Source: Streptomyces sp. NRRL F-4489 (GTDB lineage Bacteria > Actinomycetota > Actinomycetes > Streptomycetales > Streptomycetaceae). Taken from it: a stretch of DNA of 34,145 nucleotides. Below are positions 9,819 to 17,958 of this stretch, piece after piece. The stretch's first letter is position 1, and each line of letters begins with the position of its first letter. A program made the translations under genes and the position numbers. Location: contig NZ_LLZI01000260.1 of assembly GCF_001509485.1 (NCBI RefSeq), positions 1 through 34,145 of the forward strand, given 5' to 3'. The notes beneath the pieces were generated by a model. The model saw only the letters and a program-made list of their open reading frames with translations. It had not been told where the DNA came from and did no database searches.

Positions 9819-10841
9819 ATGACCGCTGGTCCGAACGCCGTGGAAGAGTCACCGATGCCGCTCGACGCGTCCGCCGGTTCCGCTGCCGCATCCGCTCTGC
9901 CGTCCGCGACGCTGGGCGGTGAGCAGCGCAGATCGCTGGAACAGATCACCCTGCTGTTGTTCATCACCGTGCCGTTCCTGGCCTTGCTCGCCGCGGTGCC
10001 GCTGGCCTGGGGCTGGGGCGTGAGCTGGCTGGATCTGGGGCTGCTGGTGGCGATGTATTTCATCGGCTGCCACGGCATCACGATCGGCTTCCACCGCTAC
10101 TTCACGCACGGGGCGTTCAAGGCGAAGCGCCCGCTGCGCGTCGCGCTGGCGATCATGGGGTCGCTGGCGGTGGAGGGCCCGCTGGTCCGCTGGGTGGCGG
10201 ACCACCGCCGGCACCACAAGTTCTCCGACGCGGAGGGCGACCCGCATTCGCCGTGGCGGTACGGCGAGACGGTCCCGGCGCTGCTGAAGGGCCTGTGGTG
10301 GGCGCACATCGGCTGGATGTTCGACGAGGAGCAGACGCCGCAGCACAAGTACGCCCCCGACCTGATCAAGGACCCGGCGATCCGCCGGGTCTCGCGCCAG
10401 TTCGTGCTGTGGACGGTGGTCTCGCTGCTGATCCCGCCGCTGGTGGGCGGGGTGGCGACGTGGTCCTGGCAGGGTGCGGTGACCGCGTTCTTCTGGGGTT
10501 CGCTCGTCCGGGTGGCGCTGCTGCACCACGTCACGTGGTCGATCAACTCGATCTGCCACGCGGTCGGCAAGCGGCCGTTCAAGTCCCGGGACCGCTCCGG
10601 GAACGTGTGGTGGCTGGCCGTCCTGTCGTGCGGTGAGTCCTGGCACAACCTCCACCACGCCGACCCGACGTGCGCCCGGCACGGGGTGATGAAGGGCCAG
10701 CTGGACTCCAGCGCCCGGCTGATCCGCTGGTTCGAACGGGCCGGGTGGGCGTACGACGTGCGGTGGCCGAGCGCGGCCCGGATCGACGCCCGGCGCCAGG
10801 GCGGCGCCCGGCGGGAGGAGAACGCCTCGCTGGGGGCATGA
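9819..10841 (+). CDS. Membrane acyl-CoA/acyl-lipid desaturase
   Basis: Integral membrane di-iron enzyme that introduces a double bond (probably delta-9) into fatty acyl chains, adjusting membrane fluidity. The three histidine boxes are clear: HRYFTH, DHRRHH and HNLHH, with hydrophobic segments around residues 45-90 and a further membrane block near residue 190-235. 340 residues fits the bacterial delta-9 type. The ATG at 9819 is preceded by GAGGG at 7 nt. It ends 7 nt before the TetR gene, so both are probably one operon under the palindromic operator at 9750-9776. Electron donor (ferredoxin/reductase) genes are not nearby. Exact regiospecificity cannot be read from sequence. Confidence 0.92.
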   Translation: MTAGPNAVEESPMPLDASAGSAAASALPSATLGGEQRRSLEQITLLLFITVPFLALLAAVPLAWGWGVSWLDLGLLVAMYFIGCHGITIGFHRYFTHGAFKAKRPLRVALAIMGSLAVEGPLVRWVADHRRHHKFSDAEGDPHSPWRYGETVPALLKGLWWAHIGWMFDEEQTPQHKYAPDLIKDPAIRRVSRQFVLWTVVSLLIPPLVGGVATWSWQGAVTAFFWGSLVRVALLHHVTWSINSICHAVGKRPFKSRDRSGNVWWLAVLSCGESWHNLHHADPTCARHGVMKGQLDSSARLIRWFERAGWAYDVRWPSAARIDARRQGGARREENASLGA

Positions 10842-10848
10842 TTGACGG

Positions 10849-11595
10849 GTGGCGATCGACAGCAGCAGTACGAACGACGGCAGCCGGAGAAAGACGTCCC
10901 GGCCTGCCGGGTCCGCCCGGTCGGCCGGGTCCTCCGGTTCCGCGGCCGCCCCGGCCCCGGCCCCGGGTGGCCGGCGGGCCCGCCGGGTGCGGATGACCGG
11001 CGCGGAGCGCCGTGAGCAGCTGCTCGACATCGGCCGCACGCTGTTCGCCGAACGGGGCTACGAAGGCACGTCGGTGGAGGAGATCGCGGCGAAGGCCGGG
11101 GTCTCCAAGCCGGTGGTCTACGAGCACTTCGGCGGCAAGGAAGGGCTGTACGCGGTGGTCGTGGACCGCGAGATGCGGCAGCTGCTGGACATGGTCACCG
11201 GCGCGCTGACCGCCGGGCATCCGCGGGAGCTGCTGGAGCAGGCGGCGTTCGCGCTGCTCGACTACATCGAGACGTTCACCGACGGGTTCCGCATCCTGGT
11301 GCGGGATTCGCCGGTGGCGCAGTCGACGGGTACGTTCGCGTCGCTGATCAGCGATATCGCCACTCAGGTCGAGGACATCCTCGGCCTGGAGTTCAAGGCC
11401 CGCGGCTTCGACCCGAAGCTGGCGCCGCTGTACGCGCAGGCGCTGGTCGGCATGGTGGCCCTGACGGGGCAGTGGTGGGTCGACACCCGCAAGCCGAAGA
11501 AGGCCGAGGTGGCGGCGCACCTCGTGAATCTCGCCTGGCATGGGCTGGGCAATCTTGAGCCCAAGCCGAGGCTGATAGGTCACCGCAAGAGCTGA
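10849..11595 (+). CDS. TetR-family regulator, probable repressor of the desaturase operon
   Basis: The start GTG 10849 gives 248 residues. The first 45 residues are a disordered Ser/Gly/Ala/Pro-rich extension, then a TetR HTH (about 48-95: REQLLDIGRTLFAERGYEGTS and KAGVSKPVVYEHFGGKEGLY). The rest is an alpha-helical ligand domain (EQAAFALLDYIETFTDGFRILVRDS). It lies in an apparent operon with the desaturase, 7 nt behind it, and a long palindrome upstream of that operon is a good target. By analogy with TetR regulators linked to desaturases, an acyl-CoA ligand is plausible but not shown. A shorter start at the internal methionine just before TGAERREQ is possible, since the GTG has only a poor ribosome binding site. 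Confidence 0.85.
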   Translation: MAIDSSSTNDGSRRKTSRPAGSARSAGSSGSAAAPAPAPGGRRARRVRMTGAERREQLLDIGRTLFAERGYEGTSVEEIAAKAGVSKPVVYEHFGGKEGLYAVVVDREMRQLLDMVTGALTAGHPRELLEQAAFALLDYIETFTDGFRILVRDSPVAQSTGTFASLISDIATQVEDILGLEFKARGFDPKLAPLYAQALVGMVALTGQWWVDTRKPKKAEVAAHLVNLAWHGLGNLEPKPRLIGHRKS

Positions 11596-11675
11596 GTTTT
11601 GTGGCCGCCCCCACGTTGTTGTCTGCCGCGCCGTGCGGGGTTGCGGTGGCCTCGGCGTTCCGCCGTTGGTGGGGG

Positions 11676-11790
11676 CCGGAGGGGCTGTCCCGGGGTAGGT
11701 CCTCGGTGCGGGCGCATCTGGTGCGTGGGATGAGGAATGCCCCGCGGTTCGCTCCAGATCTGCGGGCGCACCCCGGGACATCCCCTCCGG
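11676..11790. repeat. Long imperfect inverted repeat downstream of the TetR gene
   Basis: Arms 11676-11696 and 11770-11790 are complementary at 20 of 21 positions. Inner parts are also related (ATCTGG near 11719 against CCAGAT near 11755), so the whole 115 bp can form one cruciform or stem-loop. It lies in the 339-bp gene-free stretch 11596-11934, which otherwise holds the terminator at 11884-11919. The form suggests a dispersed intergenic repeat of the kind frequent in Streptomyces. Confidence 0.75.
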
Positions 11791-11883
11791 CCCGCGCCGT
11801 CGCCGTGTGCACCCCGGTGGTCCCAGGACAGCCGCCTCGGCCTCGCGGCCGGTTGCGTGGTCTCGTGCCCTTGAGGGGAGGGC

Positions 11884-11919
11884 GGGTGTCTGGCGTGCCG
11901 AAGGGCACGCCAGACACCC
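11884..11919. terminator. Bidirectional terminator between tetR and tam
   Basis: A perfect 16-bp stem (11884-11899 with 11904-11919) closes a 4-nt loop (GAAG; CTTC on the other strand). It lies 15 nt past the tam stop on the minus strand and downstream of the TetR gene on the plus strand, between convergent transcripts. It is among the strongest hairpins in the window. Confidence 0.88.
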
Positions 11920-11934
11920 AAAACAAACACTCCC

Positions 11935-12750
11935 CTACCGCTTGTGCGCGACCACGAAGATCCGCCGGAACGGGAACACCGTCCCGTGCCGCCCCGTCGG
12001 ATACGCGCGCCGCAACTCGTCGCGGTACTGGGCGAGGAACGCGTCGCGGGCCTCGGGGTCGTCCTCGAGGGCGGTGAGAACGGGCCGCAGGGCCGTCCCC
12101 TTGACCCAGTCGAGGACCGGGTCGTCGCCCTGGAGCAGCTGGACGTAGGTGGTCTCCCAGACATCGGTGCGGCAGCCGAGGTCGGTGAGGCGCTGGAGGT
12201 AGTCGGCGGGATCGAGGATGTGGACGAAGCGGCGGCCGTGGGTGTCGAGGCGGTCGCGCCACTGGGGGGAGTCGCAGAGTTCGCCGAGGAGGGCGTGGCT
12301 GGGGGAGGTGAAGTTGCCGGGGACCTGGAAGGCGAGGGTGCCGCCGGGCGTGAGGGCGTCGATCCAGCGCGGGAAGGACTCCGGGTGGTTGGGAACCCAT
12401 TGCAGGGCCGCGTTGGAGACGATCAGTTCGTGGGGTTCGGCCGGGGCCCAGTCGGCCGCGTCGGCGGGGGCGAAGTCGAGGTGGCCGCCGCCGGGGGTGG
12501 GGCCGGCGTGGCTCTCGGCCTCCTTGAGCATCTCGGGCGAGTTGTCGTAGCCGGTGATGTGGGCGTCCGGCCAGCGGTCGGCGAGCTGGGCGGTGACGTT
12601 GCCGGGGCCGCAGCCGAGGTCGGCGATGCGGGCGGGGCGGTCCGTGGGGGGCAGGTCCGGTATGCGGGCGAGCAGGTCGTGGAAGGGGCGGGTGCGGTGG
12701 CCGGAGTGGTGGAGGTACTGCTGCGGGTCCCAGGTGGGCGCATCGTGCAT
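11935..12750 (-). CDS. tam: Trans-aconitate 2-methyltransferase
   Basis: SAM-dependent methyltransferase that esterifies trans-aconitate, a by-product that inhibits aconitase; cytosolic. The SAM-binding motif I is ARIADLGCGPGNVT, followed by GYDNSPEML, and the family features IVSNAALQWVPNH and PGGTLAFQVPGN match Tam closely. 271 residues from ATG 12750, preceded by AAAGGGG. The much longer frame upstream runs through the promoter region and is not coding. It is divergent from a MarR gene, the arrangement described in S. coelicolor for tam and tamR, where TamR responds to citrate and aconitate. The substrate assignment rests on that context and the family match. Confidence 0.9.
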   Translation of the reverse strand: MHDAPTWDPQQYLHHSGHRTRPFHDLLARIPDLPPTDRPARIADLGCGPGNVTAQLADRWPDAHITGYDNSPEMLKEAESHAGPTPGGGHLDFAPADAADWAPAEPHELIVSNAALQWVPNHPESFPRWIDALTPGGTLAFQVPGNFTSPSHALLGELCDSPQWRDRLDTHGRRFVHILDPADYLQRLTDLGCRTDVWETTYVQLLQGDDPVLDWVKGTALRPVLTALEDDPEARDAFLAQYRDELRRAYPTGRHGTVFPFRRIFVVAHKR

Positions 12751-12896
12751 GGTCGATAACCCCTTTGGCTGGCGCAGGGCGGGCTCGGGTTCAGTTGTGG
12801 CGTGTTTCCGGCGGATTCCGGAGGGTGTGCGGTCGAGTTCCGGCCATCTCCGAGGGGAAACCGGGCTCGCGCCGACGATGCCCAGCGGATCGGTAA

Positions 12897-12917
12897 AGTA
12901 TATCTCGACAGCGAGAT
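12897..12917. promoter_or_regulatory. tam/tamR intergenic operator and tam -10 element
   Basis: ATCTCG-ACAG-CGAGAT (12902-12917) is a perfect inverted repeat typical in size for MarR dimers. A consensus -10 for tam (TATACT, minus strand, 12902 to 12897) abuts it, so the bound protein would cover the tam promoter spacer. TamR is the obvious binder. This site choice is inferred from sequence. Confidence 0.65.
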
Positions 12918-12944
12918 TCTTTGCTTCAAGATTCTTTATCGCAA

Positions 12945-12974
12945 GAGACTTTATGTCGACAGACCCTTTACACT
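12945..12974 (+). promoter_or_regulatory. tamR promoter giving a probably leaderless transcript
   Basis: -10-like TACACT (12969-12974) lies 7 nt before the tamR ATG, with a weak -35 GAGACT (12945-12950) at 18 nt. No Shine-Dalgarno sequence precedes the ATG. Initiation at or next to the A of the start codon fits both observations. Confidence 0.5.
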
Positions 12975-12981
12975 GATCGTC

Positions 12982-13479
12982 ATGGAGGACGAGGTCGACC
13001 GACTGGTCGCAGCATGGCGCCGGGAGCGCCCGGACCTCGACGTGGAGCCGCTTGAGGTCCTCAGCCGCGTCTCCAGGCTGGCCAGACACCTGGACCGGGC
13101 CCGCCGCCTCGCGTTCTCCGAGGTGGGGCTGGAGCCCTGGGAGTTCGACGTGCTGACCGCCCTGCGGCGGGCCGGCGCGCCGTATCAGCTCTCCCCCGGC
13201 GCGCTCCTGACCCAGACGCTGGTCACCTCCGGCACGATGACCAACCGCATCGACCGGCTCGCGAAGAAGGAGCTGGTGGAGCGGCTGCCCGACCCCAGCG
13301 ACCGGCGCGGTGTGCTGGTCCGGCTGACGGCCAAGGGCCGCGACAAGGCCGATGAGTCGCTGGCCGGCCTGCTCACGCAGGAGCGCGCGATCCTGGCCGA
13401 GCTGTCCCGGCAGCAGCGTCAGGAATTGGCCGGTCTGCTGCGTAAATTGACCGGGCCGTTTGACAACGTGCCCGGTTAG
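12982..13479 (+). CDS. tamR: MarR/UrtR-type regulator TamR
   Basis: 165-residue winged-helix repressor of the UrtR subgroup (HucR/PecS/MftR relatives). It has the extra N-terminal helix with the subgroup's Trp and Arg-Pro-Asp-Leu-Asp pattern (LVAAWRRERPDLDVEPLEV), then the MarR core (LLTQTLVTSGTMTNRIDRLA recognition helix and PDPSDRRGVLVRLTAKG wing). S. coelicolor TamR is known to bind aconitate/citrate-type ligands and to control tam, aconitase and malate synthase; the same role is inferred here from the divergent tam gene. The chosen ATG lacks a ribosome binding site and fits a leaderless mRNA; the longer in-frame GTG-initiated extension would run across the operator. Its TAG overlaps the stop of the next, convergent gene. 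Confidence 0.88.
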   Translation: MEDEVDRLVAAWRRERPDLDVEPLEVLSRVSRLARHLDRARRLAFSEVGLEPWEFDVLTALRRAGAPYQLSPGALLTQTLVTSGTMTNRIDRLAKKELVERLPDPSDRRGVLVRLTAKGRDKADESLAGLLTQERAILAELSRQQRQELAGLLRKLTGPFDNVPG

Positions 13480-14252
13480 TCACTCACTCCGGCCGTGGCC
13501 GGTTCGAGGTCGGCGGGGCCGACGCCGGCCCGGCGGGCCAGGGCGACCGCGGCCAGCGTGGAGTGCACGCCGAGCTTGCCCAGCACGTTCTGCATATGGG
13601 TGCGGACGGTGTGCGGGGAGAGGAAGAGGCGTTCGGCGACCGCCTTGCGGCCCAGGCCCGCGACCATGCAGCGCAGCACCTCCCGTTCGCGCGGGGTCAG
13701 CGACTCCACCAGCCGTTCGCTCTCGGTGCGGTGCCGGCGGGCCGCGGTCAGCTCCCGCAGCACGCCGGTGAGCAGCGCGGGCGGGAGATGGGTCTCGTCG
13801 CGCAGGACGCCGCGGATGACGGCCAGCAGCCGGGAGAGCGAGGAGTCCTTGGCGACCCAGCCGGACGCGCCGGCCTGGAGGGCGGCGGCGGCCCGGCGCG
13901 GGTCGTCGCGGTCGGCGAGGACCACCGTCCGCAGGTACGGGTGGCTGCCGCGCAGGACGGCGACCAGCGCGATACCGTCCGGCGGGCCGCCGCGCGGCGG
14001 GCTGTCGCGGGGGGTGCCGTCGCGGGCCGGTCCCTGGGCGGGCACCGCGAGCAGCGGCGCGGCGAGGTCGGCGTCGGCGAGGAGGACGTCGAAGCGCCGG
14101 CCGTCGGCCGCGGCCCGGTCCAGGGTGCGCAGGGCCGCCGGGGCGCTGCCGGCCGCGGTGACGTCCACGTCCGCTTCCGCGGCCAGTGCGGCCGCCAGGG
14201 ACTCGGCGAAGATGCGGTGGTCGTCGACCACCAGAACCCGGATGCGTTGCAC
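13476..14252 (-). CDS. NarL/LuxR-type response regulator with insertion in the receiver
   Basis: 258 residues from GTG 14252, preceded by AGGGGG. The receiver holds acidic pocket residues Asp10/Asp11, phosphoacceptor Asp60 (DVLLADADL) and Lys135 (GWVAKD), so phosphorylation should be possible. Between beta3 and alpha3 there is a Pro/Gly/Arg-rich insertion (about 63-93) absent from ordinary receivers. The LuxR HTH covers about 184-245 (LTPREREVLRCMVAGL, SPHTVRTHMQNVLGKLGV). No kinase gene is adjacent, so it is an orphan in this window. Its TAA and the tamR TAG overlap by 4 bp on opposite strands. The 250-bp gap to galK holds only GC-rich sequence with a 15-bp direct repeat (14287-14301 and 14357-14371). 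Confidence 0.88.
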   Translation of the reverse strand: MQRIRVLVVDDHRIFAESLAAALAAEADVDVTAAGSAPAALRTLDRAAADGRRFDVLLADADLAAPLLAVPAQGPARDGTPRDSPPRGGPPDGIALVAVLRGSHPYLRTVVLADRDDPRRAAAALQAGASGWVAKDSSLSRLLAVIRGVLRDETHLPPALLTGVLRELTAARRHRTESERLVESLTPREREVLRCMVAGLGRKAVAERLFLSPHTVRTHMQNVLGKLGVHSTLAAVALARRAGVGPADLEPATAGVSD

Positions 14253-14502
14253 GCAAGACCCCCTGTCTCGGTGAACGGACCTTAGCGGGCACGGCGCCCG
14301 GTTTGAAGATCGCCTCAGCCGCGCGGCCGGCGCCGCGGACCGCCGGCCCCCGCCCCGGGCACGGCGCCCGGCCGGGCCCGCCCCCTGCTCGGCGCCGGCC
14401 CCCACCGGCGCTGCTGCCAGCGTACGGACGGGGTGCGGCGGCGGAAGGTGATTGACGAAAGTGGCGGGGGCCCGGGGGCGCGTCGGGGCGTACGGGCGCC
14501 CG

Positions 14503-15693
14503 CTACGGGTCGAGGCGGCGGGCGCCGGCGCCGGGGACGGCGGGGAAGATCCGCGGCGCGGTATACCCGGCGGTGGCGAACGCGGTGTCCACCGCCTTGG
14601 TGACGGTCGCGGCGGCGGCCTCCTCGACGAGGACGAGGGCGGAGCCGCCGAAGCCGCCGCCGGTCATCCGGGCGCCGAGCGCGCCCGCCGCGATGGCGGT
14701 GGCGGCGGCGAGGTCGAGTTCGGGGCAGGAGACCGCGAAGTCGTCGCGGAGCGAGGCGTGGGAGGCGGTGAGCAGCGGGCCGAGGGCGTGCGGGCGGCCG
14801 GCGTCGAGGTGGGCGACGGCCTGCTCGACGCGGTGGTTCTCGGTGACGACGTGGCGGACGAGGGGCACCAGGGCAGCCCCGTCCGTGAGGGACGCCAGGT
14901 CGGCGAGGGCTTCGGGCAGATGCGCGTACGGGATATCGCGCAGGGCGCGTACGCCGAGCGCCCGCGCGGCGCCTTCGCAACCGGCGCGCCGCCGGGCGTA
15001 CGCGCCGTCGCCGAGCCGGTGGCGGACGCGGGTGTCGACGACGAGCAGCCGCAGCCCGTGCGCGGCCGCGTCGAACGGGACTTGACGCTGCGTCAGGTCG
15101 CGGGTGTCGAGGAAGAGGGCGTGCCCGGCGGTGCAGCAGGCGGCGGCGGTCTGGTCCATGATCCCGCAGGGCACGCCGGCGTAGGCGTTCTCGGCGCGCT
15201 GCGCGAGGCGGGCCAGGTCCGGGCGGGAGAGCCCGAGGCCGTGCAGCGCGTCGAGGGCGACGGCGGTGGCGATCTCCAGGGCGGCGGAGGAGGACAGGCC
15301 GGCGCCGAGCGGGACGGTGCTGGTGTAGTGCAGGTCGGCGCCGCCCACCGGGAGGCCGGCCTCCCGCATCGCCCAGAGGACGCCGGCCGGGTACGCGGTC
15401 CAGTCGGCGCCGGGGTGGCCGGGGCGGAGGTCCTCGGGGCGGATCTCCACGATGCCGCCGGGGGCGCCGGCGGAGTGCAGCCGCAGTACGCCGTCGGTGC
15501 GGGGGGCGGCGGCGGCCAGGGTGGTGTGCGGGAGGGCCAGGGGCATCACGAAGCCGTCGTTGTAGTCGGTGTGTTCACCGATGAGGTTGACGCGGCCGGG
15601 GGCGGCCCAGAGGCCGGTGGGCTCCGCCCGGTAGAGCGCGCGGAACGTGGCCGCGGCGCGGGCGGGGTCGGCGGCGGGTGCCGTGTCGGTCAC
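14503..15693 (-). CDS. galK: Galactokinase
   Basis: Phosphorylates galactose at C1 with ATP, the first committed Leloir step; cytosolic GHMP kinase. Galactokinase signature GRVNLIGEHTDYNDG (33-47), phosphate loop PLGAGLSSSAALE (128-140), catalytic Asp180 in GIMDQT, and the late glycine motif TGGGFGGSAL. 396 residues from GTG 15693, with AAGGAG well spaced. It follows galE on the same strand but is separated from it by about 197 bp filled with repeats, so coupling to galTE is looser than between galT and galE. Confidence 0.95.
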   Translation of the reverse strand: MTDTAPAADPARAAATFRALYRAEPTGLWAAPGRVNLIGEHTDYNDGFVMPLALPHTTLAAAAPRTDGVLRLHSAGAPGGIVEIRPEDLRPGHPGADWTAYPAGVLWAMREAGLPVGGADLHYTSTVPLGAGLSSSAALEIATAVALDALHGLGLSRPDLARLAQRAENAYAGVPCGIMDQTAAACCTAGHALFLDTRDLTQRQVPFDAAAHGLRLLVVDTRVRHRLGDGAYARRRAGCEGAARALGVRALRDIPYAHLPEALADLASLTDGAALVPLVRHVVTENHRVEQAVAHLDAGRPHALGPLLTASHASLRDDFAVSCPELDLAAATAIAAGALGARMTGGGFGGSALVLVEEAAAATVTKAVDTAFATAGYTAPRIFPAVPGAGARRLDP

Positions 15694-15746
15694 GCGGGCT
15701 CCTTGTCGTGTCGCGGGCGTTCGTCTGCGCGGCGCGCGCCGTCTCT

Positions 15747-15902
15747 CGGGGCTCCGCCCCGGACCCCGGTCCTCAAACGCCGGACGGGCTGGATTTTCGG
15801 GCGCCGTCCCGGGCCTCGTCCTCAAGCGCCGGACGGGCTGGATTTTCGGGCCGCCGCTGGATTTTCGGTCGCCGCCCCGTACGCGCGTGCTCAATCGCCG
15901 GA
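15747..15902. repeat. Streptomyces-type intergenic direct repeats between galE and galK
   Basis: A 32-nt unit occurs at 15771-15802 and 15820-15851 with a single difference (A/G), 49 bp apart. A partial third copy (GCTGGATTTTCGGTC, 15856-15870) and a fourth fragment (GCTCAATCGCCGGA, 15889-15902) follow; the last overlaps the galE stop codon. A GC hairpin (15747-15752 with 15756-15761, loop TCC) lies on the galK side. I recall similar CGCCGGACGGGCTGGATTT sequences after many Streptomyces genes. Confidence 0.85.
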
Positions 15903-16865
15903 AGCACCGGAAGCGCCGGCCTGGGCGAAATTCCACGCGTCCGCCACGATCGTCCTGAGGTCCGGGCGGCGCGGGTCCCAGCCGAGGCGGGTACGGGCGG
16001 TGCGGGCGGAGGCGACCAGGACGGCGGGGTCGCCGGGGCGGCGGGGGGCCGTCACCTCGGGGATGGGGTGGCCGGTGACGGCGCGGGCGGTCTCGATGAC
16101 CTCGCGGACGGAGAAGCCGCTGCCGTTGCCGAGGTTGCAGATGAGGTGTTCGCCGGGCGTGGCCGCGTCCAGCGCCAGGAGGTGGGCCTCGGCGAGGTCG
16201 GCGACGTGGATGTAGTCGCGGACGCAGGTGCCGTCCGGGGTCGGGTAGTCGTCCCCGTAGACGGAGATCGCCTCCCGCTTGCCCTGGGCGACCTGGAGGA
16301 CGAGCGGGATGAGGTGCGACTCGGGATCGTGCCGTTCGCCGCAACTCCCGTACGCGCCCGCGACGTTGAAGTAGCGCAGCGAGACCGCGGCCAGGCCGTG
16401 GGCCGCTGCCTCGCCCCCGATCATGTGGTCCACGGCGAGCTTGGTCGCGCCGTAGGGCGAGGTCGGGGCCGTCGGATCGGTCTCGGTGATCGGGGTGTGC
16501 GCCGGCTCGCCGTACGTGGCCGCGGTGGAGGAGAAGACCAGCGTGCGGACGTCCGCCGCGCGCATCGCGGCCAGCAGCGCCATCGTGCCGCCGACGTTGT
16601 TCTCCCAGTACTTCTCCGGCTTGGCGACGGACTCGCCGACCTGCGAGAACGCGGCGAAGTGCAGCACCGCGTCGTACGAGCCGTCCAGCCACTTCGCCGC
16701 GTCGCGGATATCGCCCTCGAGGAACGCGGCGCCGGCCGGGACCCCGGCGCGGAAGCCCGTCGAGAGGTTGTCGAGGACGGCGACCTCGTGGCCCGCCTCC
16801 AGCAGATGCTGGGCGACGACGCTGCCGACGTATCCCGCACCGCCCGTGACCAGGTATTTCCCCAT
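15891..16865 (-). CDS. galE: UDP-glucose 4-epimerase
   Basis: NAD-dependent short-chain dehydrogenase-type enzyme interconverting UDP-galactose and UDP-glucose. NAD-binding GGAGYVG (8-14), LDNLSTG (31-37), the Ser/Thr motif FSSTAATYG (111-119), and catalytic Tyr138 with Lys142 in SPYGATK. 324 residues, slightly short of the E. coli enzyme but complete. The ATG overlaps the galT TGA by one base (TGATG), implying translational coupling. The last residues (Gly-Ala-Ser-Gly repeats) and the stop codon run into the repeat described at 15747-15902, so the C-terminus may have been altered by repeat insertion. Confidence 0.95.
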   Translation of the reverse strand: MGKYLVTGGAGYVGSVVAQHLLEAGHEVAVLDNLSTGFRAGVPAGAAFLEGDIRDAAKWLDGSYDAVLHFAAFSQVGESVAKPEKYWENNVGGTMALLAAMRAADVRTLVFSSTAATYGEPAHTPITETDPTAPTSPYGATKLAVDHMIGGEAAAHGLAAVSLRYFNVAGAYGSCGERHDPESHLIPLVLQVAQGKREAISVYGDDYPTPDGTCVRDYIHVADLAEAHLLALDAATPGEHLICNLGNGSGFSVREVIETARAVTGHPIPEVTAPRRPGDPAVLVASARTARTRLGWDPRRPDLRTIVADAWNFAQAGASGASGD

Positions 16866-17908
16866 CAGTCGCTCGCAACCTCTCGCAGTCGTCCGGCCGC
16901 GGCCTCCGGCGGCACGTCGTTGATGAACACGTTCATGCCGGACTCCGAACCCGCCAGGAACTTCAGCTTGCCGGAAGTCCTGCGGATGGTGAAAAGCTCA
17001 AGGTGGAGCGCGAACCGGTCGCGGTCCGCGGCGCGTACCGGCGCCTGGTGCCAGGCGGAGATGTACGGCGTCGGGGGCGCGTCCGGGCCGAAGATCCGGT
17101 CGAACCGCCGCAAGAGTTCCAGATAGATCTGTGGGAACTCTGTGCGCGCCGCCTCGTCCAGCGCGAGCAGGTCGGGGACCCGGCGCTTGGGGTAGAGGTG
17201 CACCTCGTAGGGCCAGTGGGCGGCGTACGGGACGAACGCCAGCCAGTGCTCGCCGTCGAGGACGATCCGGCGGCCGTCGGCGCGCTCGTCGGCGAGGACG
17301 TCGTCGAAGAGGTTGCGGCCGGTGGCGGCGTGGTGGGCGGCGGCGGAGGCGAGCATCCGCTCGGTGCGCGGGGTGGTGAAGGGGTACGCGTAGATCTGGC
17401 CGTGCGGGTGGGCGAGGGTGACGCCGATCTCGGCGCCGCGGTTCTCGAAGCAGAACACCTGGGCCACGCCCGGGAGTTGGGAGAGTTCGGCGGTGCGGTC
17501 GGTCCAGGCGTCGAGGACGAGTGCGGCCTGCTCCTCGGTGAGGTCGGCGAACGAGGCGTCGTGGTCGGGGGTGAAGCAGACCACCTCGCAGCGGCCGTGG
17601 TCGCCGGCCAGGGAGGGGAAGCGGTTCTCGAAGACGGCGACGTCGTAGCTCGCGGCGGGGATCTCGGTGTGCCGGCCGGGGCCGGAGGGGCACAGCGGGC
17701 AGGCGTCGGCCGGCGGGTGGTACGTACGGCCCTGGCGGTGCGAGGCGATGGCGACGGTGTCGCCGAGGAGGCGGTCGCGGCGCAGCTCGGCGGCGGTGGT
17801 GACCGGGTCGAGGGGGCGCGGGTCGAGGGTGGCGCGGACGGCGGCGTCGGACGCGTCGTAGTAGATCAGCTCCCGGCCGTCCGCGAGCCGGGTCGTCGTC
17901 TTCTTCAC
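16865..17908 (-). CDS. galT: Galactose-1-phosphate uridylyltransferase
   Basis: Exchanges UDP-glucose and galactose-1-phosphate in the Leloir pathway. Zinc ligands CPLC (70-73) and the nucleophile motif HPHGQIY (167-173) with His169 are intact; ENRFPSL (94-100) is the usual uridylate-binding stretch. 347 residues from GTG 17908, with GAGGAG before it. It is the first gene of galT-galE-galK and is divergent from the SSS symporter gene, so galactose uptake and catabolism share one 272-bp control region. Confidence 0.95.
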   Translation of the reverse strand: MKKTTTRLADGRELIYYDASDAAVRATLDPRPLDPVTTAAELRRDRLLGDTVAIASHRQGRTYHPPADACPLCPSGPGRHTEIPAASYDVAVFENRFPSLAGDHGRCEVVCFTPDHDASFADLTEEQAALVLDAWTDRTAELSQLPGVAQVFCFENRGAEIGVTLAHPHGQIYAYPFTTPRTERMLASAAAHHAATGRNLFDDVLADERADGRRIVLDGEHWLAFVPYAAHWPYEVHLYPKRRVPDLLALDEAARTEFPQIYLELLRRFDRIFGPDAPPTPYISAWHQAPVRAADRDRFALHLELFTIRRTSGKLKFLAGSESGMNVFINDVPPEAAAGRLREVASD

Positions 17909-17941
17909 CGGGGCTCCTCACCGCGCAACCGAAAAAACTCC

Positions 17942-17958
17942 AACACAAACGAACATAA
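17942..17958. promoter_or_regulatory. Direct repeats in the galT-symporter control region
   Basis: AACACAA (17942-17948) and AACATAA (17952-17958) repeat with a 10-bp period in an unusually A-rich stretch (17928-17960). Read on the galT strand these are TTGTGTT and TTATGTT, the shape of DeoR-family operators. The stretch lies 34-50 bp upstream of the galT start, where its promoter is expected. The site is proposed from the pattern alone. Confidence 0.5.

Noticed and set aside
11601..12148. Rightward open frames across the tetR-tam gap
   Set aside because: They run through the long inverted repeat and terminator and into tam antisense; no ribosome binding site or protein-like composition.
11935..13089. 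Extended 384-residue form of tam starting at 13089
   Set aside because: The extra N-terminal part runs antisense to tamR and through the operator; ATG 12750 has a good ribosome binding site and gives the family length.
15771..15870. Repeats between galE and galK as a CRISPR array
   Set aside because: Only two full copies with 17-bp spacing and degenerate fragments; matches the known style of Streptomyces intergenic repeats, and no cas genes are present.
14452..16215. 587-codon open frame opposite galK and galE
   Set aside because: Gly/Ala/Val-rich shadow of two well-supported genes.
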